Source of the DNA: an uncultured Bacteroidales bacterium
GTDB taxonomy: Bacteria > Bacteroidota > Bacteroidia > Bacteroidales > UBA932
Length of the DNA: 9,753 nucleotides
NCBI GenBank assembly: GCA_946406095.1
Contig: CAMJJO010000068.1
Span: forward strand, 1 to 9,753
Reading direction: 5' to 3'
Made by a program: the position numbers and the translations under genes
Shown: in pieces, positions 6,473-9,753 of the stretch
Position numbering within the stretch: position 1 is the first letter of the stretch
Layout of the letters: each line of letters starts with the position of its first letter
Notes under the pieces: generated by a model
Seen by the model: the letters and a program-made list of their open reading frames with translations, nothing else
The model's database searches: none
What the model was told of the DNA's origin: nothing

Positions 6473-6480
6473 TATATTTG
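6473..6480 (+). promoter_or_regulatory. -7 element of the promoter for the hut-linked operon
   Basis: TATATTTG matches the TAnnTTTG consensus. Transcription would start near 6485, about 17 nt before the ATG at 6502, similar to the leader of the EEP gene. No clear TTTG occurs 19-21 bp upstream, so it may be weak or need an activator. It also argues against translation from the in-frame ATG at 6451, which would lie upstream of the transcription start. Confidence 0.55.
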
Positions 6481-6501
6481 AGAGTTAAAAAACCAATAGC
6501 A

Positions 6502-6684
6502 ATGAAGATCATCTACTTTATCGGTCTCGTCCTGGCAATCATCGCAGTGATAGACATTTTCAAGAAGCCCATCGGCATCGTCGGCAAGATTATCTGCTCA
6601 GTCATAGTGCTCTGCACCAGCTGGATAGGTTTGGCAGTCTATTATCTCTACGCCAAGGACAAACTGACATCCTGGTTTAAATAA
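6502..6684 (+). CDS. Small two-helix membrane protein, PLDc_N-like
   Basis: The 60-residue product consists almost entirely of two transmembrane helices (about residues 3-19 and 28-50) joined by a short basic turn (K-K-P-I-G), ending in a charged tail. The second helix with its preceding Gly-Lys and the following Y-Y-L-Y-A-K-D-K resembles the PLDc_N domain (PF13396), here without any phospholipase part; such short membrane proteins are common in Bacteroidota and mostly uncharacterised. I chose the ATG at 6502 rather than the in-frame one at 6451, because the latter precedes the predicted promoter and adds 17 polar residues that do not fit. It ends 8 bp before ftcD, so it probably leads the histidine-degradation operon. 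Any role in transport or membrane association is speculation. Confidence 0.72.
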   Translation: MKIIYFIGLVLAIIAVIDIFKKPIGIVGKIICSVIVLCTSWIGLAVYYLYAKDKLTSWFK

Positions 6685-6692
6685 ACCTGCAT

Positions 6693-8396
6693 ATGCAACA
6701 AATAATTGAATGTGTTCCGAACTACAGCGAAGGTCGCGACAGGGCGGTGATTGAGGCTATTGTCTCCGCCATTTCATCGGTCGAAGGAGTAAAAGTGCTC
6801 AACGTTGATCCCGGGGAGGCCACCAACCGTACGGTGGTCACATTCGTGGGTTCTCCGGAGGCGGTAACCGAAGCTGCGTTCCGCGGATCCGCCATGGCCA
6901 AGGAAAGGATAGATATGCGCCGGCACCACGGGGCCCATCCCCGCAGCGGCGCCACCGACGTGCTTCCTCTCATCCCCATATCCGGCATAACCCTTGAAGA
7001 ATGCGCGGCACTTGCACGCAAACTGGCAGAACGGCTCTACAAGGAGCTCGGCATTCCCTGCTACTGCTATGAAGCGGCGGCATTCAAGCCGGAACGCAAG
7101 AATCTGGCGGTATGCCGTGCAGGCGAGTACGAGGCTCTGCCTGAGAAGATGGCGGATCCTGACCGCAAGCCGGATTTCGGGGGAGAATACGACGACACCG
7201 TCGCTCGCACCGGAGCAACCAATGTGGGTGCGCGCAACTTCCTGGTGGCGGTGAACTACAACTTGAACACCACCTCCACCCGCCGTGCCATGGCAATCGC
7301 CTTCGACGTGCGGGAAAAAGGCCGTAAGGCCAGGGAAGGCGGAAAGCTCACCGGCAAGCTGCTGAAGGATGAAAACGGCAACCAGATCTGGACTCCCGGC
7401 ACCCTGAAGGGCTGCAAGGCAATAGGCTGGTACATAGATGAATACGGCATCGCGCAGGTGTCCATGAACATCACCGATATCGATGCCACTCCGCTCCACG
7501 TAGCATTCGAAGAGGTCTCCCGTGCCGCAGCGGCCAGAGGCCTCAGAGTAACCGGAGCCGAGATAGTCGGCCTGGTGCCGAAGAAGGTGCTGGTCGAGGC
7601 TGGAAAGTTCTATCTCGAACGCCAGCAGAGATCTCTCGGTATCCCCGAAGAAGAAATCATCCGCATCGCCGTCAAGAGTATGTCGCTGGATGACCTCAAG
7701 CCCTTTGATCCGCGCGAGAAGGTTATAGAATACCTGATGGAAGATCCTGCTGAGATGGCTAAAAAAGAGCATCTGGTACGCCTCAGCGTGAAGGACTTCG
7801 CGAAGGAGACCGCATCCGAATCTCCTGCTCCCGGCGGCGGATCGGTATCCGCCTGCATGGGCGCATTCGGTGCCGCCCTCGCCACGATGGTGGCCAATCT
7901 GTCCGCCCACAAGCGCGGATGGGACGAGCGCTGGAAGGAATTCTCGGACGTTGCCGAGAAGGGCCAGGCCATCATGAAGGAGCTTATCGCCCTGGTAGAT
8001 GAAGATACGGCCGCGTTCAATAGGATAATGGATGTGTTCGCGATGCCCAAGGGCACTCCGGAAGAGAAGGCCGCACGCGATAAGGCGATGGAGGAGGCGA
8101 CTCTCTATGCCGCATCCGTGCCGCTGAAGACTATGGAAGCTTCGCTCAAGGCACTGCCGCTGGCGCTGGAGATGGCGGAGAAGGGAAATCCCGCTTCCGC
8201 ATCCGATGCCGGAGTGGCCGCCCTGGCCGCAACCGCTGCCATCCGCGGAGCCGCGCTGAACGTGCGCATCAACGCCGCCGGCCTGACCGACAAGGCTCCT
8301 GCCGAACCGCTGCTGAAGCGGGCGGAGGCCATTATCGCAGAGGCTGAAAAGTTGCAGGACGAAGTGTTGAAAGCCGTAAACAATAACATAGGATGA
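6693..8396 (+). CDS. ftcD: Bifunctional glutamate formimidoyltransferase / formimidotetrahydrofolate cyclodeaminase
   Basis: The 567-residue product covers both halves of FTCD. The N-terminal transferase (about 1-335; FTCD_N and FTCD, PF07837 and PF02971) begins with I-E-C-V-P-N-Y-S-E-G and holds G-A-H-P-R-S-G-A-T-D-V, whose His82 has the same number as the catalytic His of the pig enzyme. The cyclodeaminase half (about 360-567; FTCD_C, PF04961) has S-P-A-P-G-G-G-S-V-S-A at 377-387 and D-E-D-T-A-A-F at 436-442, where the catalytic Asp is expected. It moves the formimino group of formiminoglutamate to tetrahydrofolate, releasing glutamate, then closes the ring to 5,10-methenyl-tetrahydrofolate and ammonia. 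This is the last step of histidine breakdown by the folate-dependent route, in the cytoplasm. The start at 6693 follows the small membrane gene by 8 bp with no Shine-Dalgarno, and begins right at the conserved N-terminus. The stop overlaps the hutU start (ATGA). Many bacteria have the two halves as separate genes; here they are fused as in animals. Confidence 0.96.
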   Translation: MQQIIECVPNYSEGRDRAVIEAIVSAISSVEGVKVLNVDPGEATNRTVVTFVGSPEAVTEAAFRGSAMAKERIDMRRHHGAHPRSGATDVLPLIPISGITLEECAALARKLAERLYKELGIPCYCYEAAAFKPERKNLAVCRAGEYEALPEKMADPDRKPDFGGEYDDTVARTGATNVGARNFLVAVNYNLNTTSTRRAMAIAFDVREKGRKAREGGKLTGKLLKDENGNQIWTPGTLKGCKAIGWYIDEYGIAQVSMNITDIDATPLHVAFEEVSRAAAARGLRVTGAEIVGLVPKKVLVEAGKFYLERQQRSLGIPEEEIIRIAVKSMSLDDLKPFDPREKVIEYLMEDPAEMAKKEHLVRLSVKDFAKETASESPAPGGGSVSACMGAFGAALATMVANLSAHKRGWDERWKEFSDVAEKGQAIMKELIALVDEDTAAFNRIMDVFAMPKGTPEEKAARDKAMEEATLYAASVPLKTMEASLKALPLALEMAEKGNPASASDAGVAALAATAAIRGAALNVRINAAGLTDKAPAEPLLKRAEAIIAEAEKLQDEVLKAVNNNIG

Positions 8397-9753
8397 CCTT
8401 TCAAGAAGAAATACTGGCCGGCATTCCGGCGGGACTTCCGGAGCCAAAACCATACGATAAGGAAATAAACCACGCACCCAAGCGCAAGGACATCCTCACG
8501 GAAGAACAGAAAGTGCTGGCACTTAAAAACGCCCTGCGCTACTTTCCGGAGGGCCTTCATGCAACGCTCGCACCCGAGTTTGCTGCGGAACTTAAGGCCT
8601 ACGGCCGCATCTACATGTACCGTTATCGTCCTTCCTATAAGATATATGCGCGTCCGATAGACGAGTATCCGGCTGAGAGTCGGCAGGCTGCGGCCATCAT
8701 GGCCATGATCCAGAACAATCTGGACGAGCGTGTGGCCCAGCATCCTCACGAACTCATAATCTATGGTGGCAACGGGGCCATCTTCCAGAACTGGGCGCAG
8801 TACCGTCTGGTGATGCAGTATCTGGCCACGATGACTGACGAGCAGACGCTGGTGATGTATTCCGGGCATCCGCTCGGGCTGTTCCCGAGCCACAAGGATG
8901 CGCCGCGCGTGATAGTTACCAACGGAATGGTCATCCCCAATTATTCCAAACCGGATGACTGGGAGCGTTTCAACGCGATGGGCGTGAGCCAGTACGGGCA
9001 GATGACGGCAGGGTCCTACATGTACATAGGTCCGCAGGGGATAGTGCATGGCACCACCATCACAGTGATGAATGCCGCGAGAAAGCAGGGCGGAAGCCCA
9101 GCCGGCAAACTATTTGTCACCGCTGGCCTGGGCGGGATGTCCGGCGCGCAACCCAAGGCGGGCAACATCGCCGGAGTGGTGAGCGTTACCGCCGAAATCA
9201 ACCCCAAGGCAGCCGAAAAACGCTTCCAGCAGGGCTGGGTGGATGAACTCCACAGCGATCTGGACGAACTCATCCCCCGCATCCGCGAAGCAGTGGCGGC
9301 ACGCAAACCGGTATCCCTGGCATATGTGGGCAATGTGGTGGATCTCTGGGAACGCTTGGCGAAGGAGGATATGCACGTGGATCTCGGCTCCGACCAGACA
9401 TCGCTCCACAACCCCTGGGCGGGAGGATACTATCCCGTCGGCTACAGCCTCGAGGAATCCAAGCGAATGATGGCGGAGGAACCCGCACAATTCAAGGAAG
9501 CGGTGCAGGCATCGCTCCGCAGACACGTGGCTGCCATCAACAAGCTGGCTGCCAAGGGAATGTATTTCTTCGACTATGGCAACGCCTTCCTCCTGGAAAG
9601 CTCTCGTGCGGGCGCAGATATCCTCAAGAAAGACGGCAGCTTCCGCTATCCGTCCTACGTGCAAGACATCATGGGCCCGATGTACTTCGACTACGGCTTC
9701 GGCCCGTTCCGCTGGGTGTGCATGAGTGAGGATCCGGCCGACCTGGCCAAGAG
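8393..9753 (+). CDS. hutU: Urocanate hydratase, 3' end cut by the window
   Basis: The frame stays open from an ATG at 8393 to the window end, giving 453 residues of an incomplete protein. It is a clear urocanase (PF01175 with its N-terminal extension domain). The NAD-binding part shows Y-G-G-N-G-A-I-F-Q-N-W at 124-134, G-S-P-A-G-K-L-F-V-T-A-G-L-G-G-M-S-G-A-Q at 234-253, and Y-V-G-N-V-V-D-L-W at 311-319. Further signatures are L-G-S-D-Q-T-S-L-H-N-P at 331-341 and G-F-G-P-F-R-W-V-C at 435-443. It adds water to urocanate using tightly bound NAD+ as electrophile, forming 4-imidazolone-5-propionate. The start overlaps the ftcD stop by ATGA, a sign of translational coupling. The form of the sequence (about 80 residues before the first core motifs, and F-G-P-F-R-W-V-C) resembles the longer animal and Bacteroidota type more than the shorter Pseudomonas HutU. 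The remainder, and probably hutI and hutH, should lie to the right. Confidence 0.96.
   Translation, partial: MTFQEEILAGIPAGLPEPKPYDKEINHAPKRKDILTEEQKVLALKNALRYFPEGLHATLAPEFAAELKAYGRIYMYRYRPSYKIYARPIDEYPAESRQAAAIMAMIQNNLDERVAQHPHELIIYGGNGAIFQNWAQYRLVMQYLATMTDEQTLVMYSGHPLGLFPSHKDAPRVIVTNGMVIPNYSKPDDWERFNAMGVSQYGQMTAGSYMYIGPQGIVHGTTITVMNAARKQGGSPAGKLFVTAGLGGMSGAQPKAGNIAGVVSVTAEINPKAAEKRFQQGWVDELHSDLDELIPRIREAVAARKPVSLAYVGNVVDLWERLAKEDMHVDLGSDQTSLHNPWAGGYYPVGYSLEESKRMMAEEPAQFKEAVQASLRRHVAAINKLAAKGMYFFDYGNAFLLESSRAGADILKKDGSFRYPSYVQDIMGPMYFDYGFGPFRWVCMSEDPADLAK

Noticed and set aside
6451..6501. Upstream ATG extending the small membrane protein by 17 residues
   Set aside because: It lies before the predicted -7 element at 6473-6480 and adds a polar segment ahead of a natural membrane-protein N-terminus.
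6774..8477. Long minus-strand open frame of 567 residues opposite ftcD
   Set aside because: ftcD is certain from its motifs. The antisense translation has no recognisable domain, and its equal length to ftcD is chance.
8105..9664. Minus-strand frames of 131 to 314 residues opposite ftcD and hutU
   Set aside because: They lie opposite well-conserved urocanase and FTCD codons and show no protein features of their own.

Overview
The window looks like chromosomal DNA from a member of the Bacteroidota, most likely a gut- or rumen-type Bacteroidales with moderately high GC. The evidence is: promoters of the Bacteroides type (TTTG about 20 bp upstream of TAnnTTTG), A-rich leaders without Shine-Dalgarno sequences, small outer-membrane barrels ending in aromatic residues, a DUF4419 protein, and a fused formimidoyltransferase-cyclodeaminase. 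Species cannot be fixed from the sequence alone.

Left part (1-3880), minus strand. A three-gene, closely spaced unit is read right to left: a lipoprotein of the endonuclease/exonuclease/phosphatase (EEP) fold (2979-3827), a 740-residue EF-hand protein with three transmembrane segments and no assigned function (741-2963), and a small secreted outer-membrane beta-barrel (117-695). A good promoter lies just upstream of the first gene, and a bidirectional intrinsic terminator (66-103) closes the unit. Bases 1-60 contain nothing assignable.

Centre (3850-4216). A tRNA-Ser(UGA) gene on the plus strand is fired from a promoter placed back to back with that of the EEP lipoprotein operon; the two -33 boxes form one palindrome, TTTGTCAAA. 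Directly on the last base of the tRNA begins a perfect 22-bp inverted repeat that acts as a bidirectional terminator. Next come two short GC-rich hairpins and then a 13-nt inverted copy of the tRNA 3' end. Together they could fold into one compact multi-branched structure. This is the most unusual non-coding piece of the window.

Right-centre (4217-6439), minus strand. A single large gene encodes an exported protein made of a DUF4419 domain and a C-terminal beta-barrel. It looks more AT-rich than its neighbours and is separated from them by terminator and divergent promoter, as expected of a one-gene accessory unit beside a tRNA.

Right part (6502-9753), plus strand. A 60-residue two-helix membrane protein (PLDc_N-like), then ftcD (fused glutamate formimidoyltransferase / formimidotetrahydrofolate cyclodeaminase), then hutU (urocanate hydratase, cut by the window edge). 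ftcD and hutU overlap by ATGA. HutU converts urocanate to imidazolonepropionate; after HutI (not in view) makes formiminoglutamate, FtcD moves the formimino group to tetrahydrofolate, releasing glutamate and then ammonia. This is a histidine-utilisation operon that should continue beyond the right edge.

No CRISPR array, insertion sequence, transposase, phage gene or recognisable defence system is visible. The items most worth following up are the tRNA-linked palindrome cluster, the DUF4419-barrel fusion and the unassigned EF-hand membrane protein.
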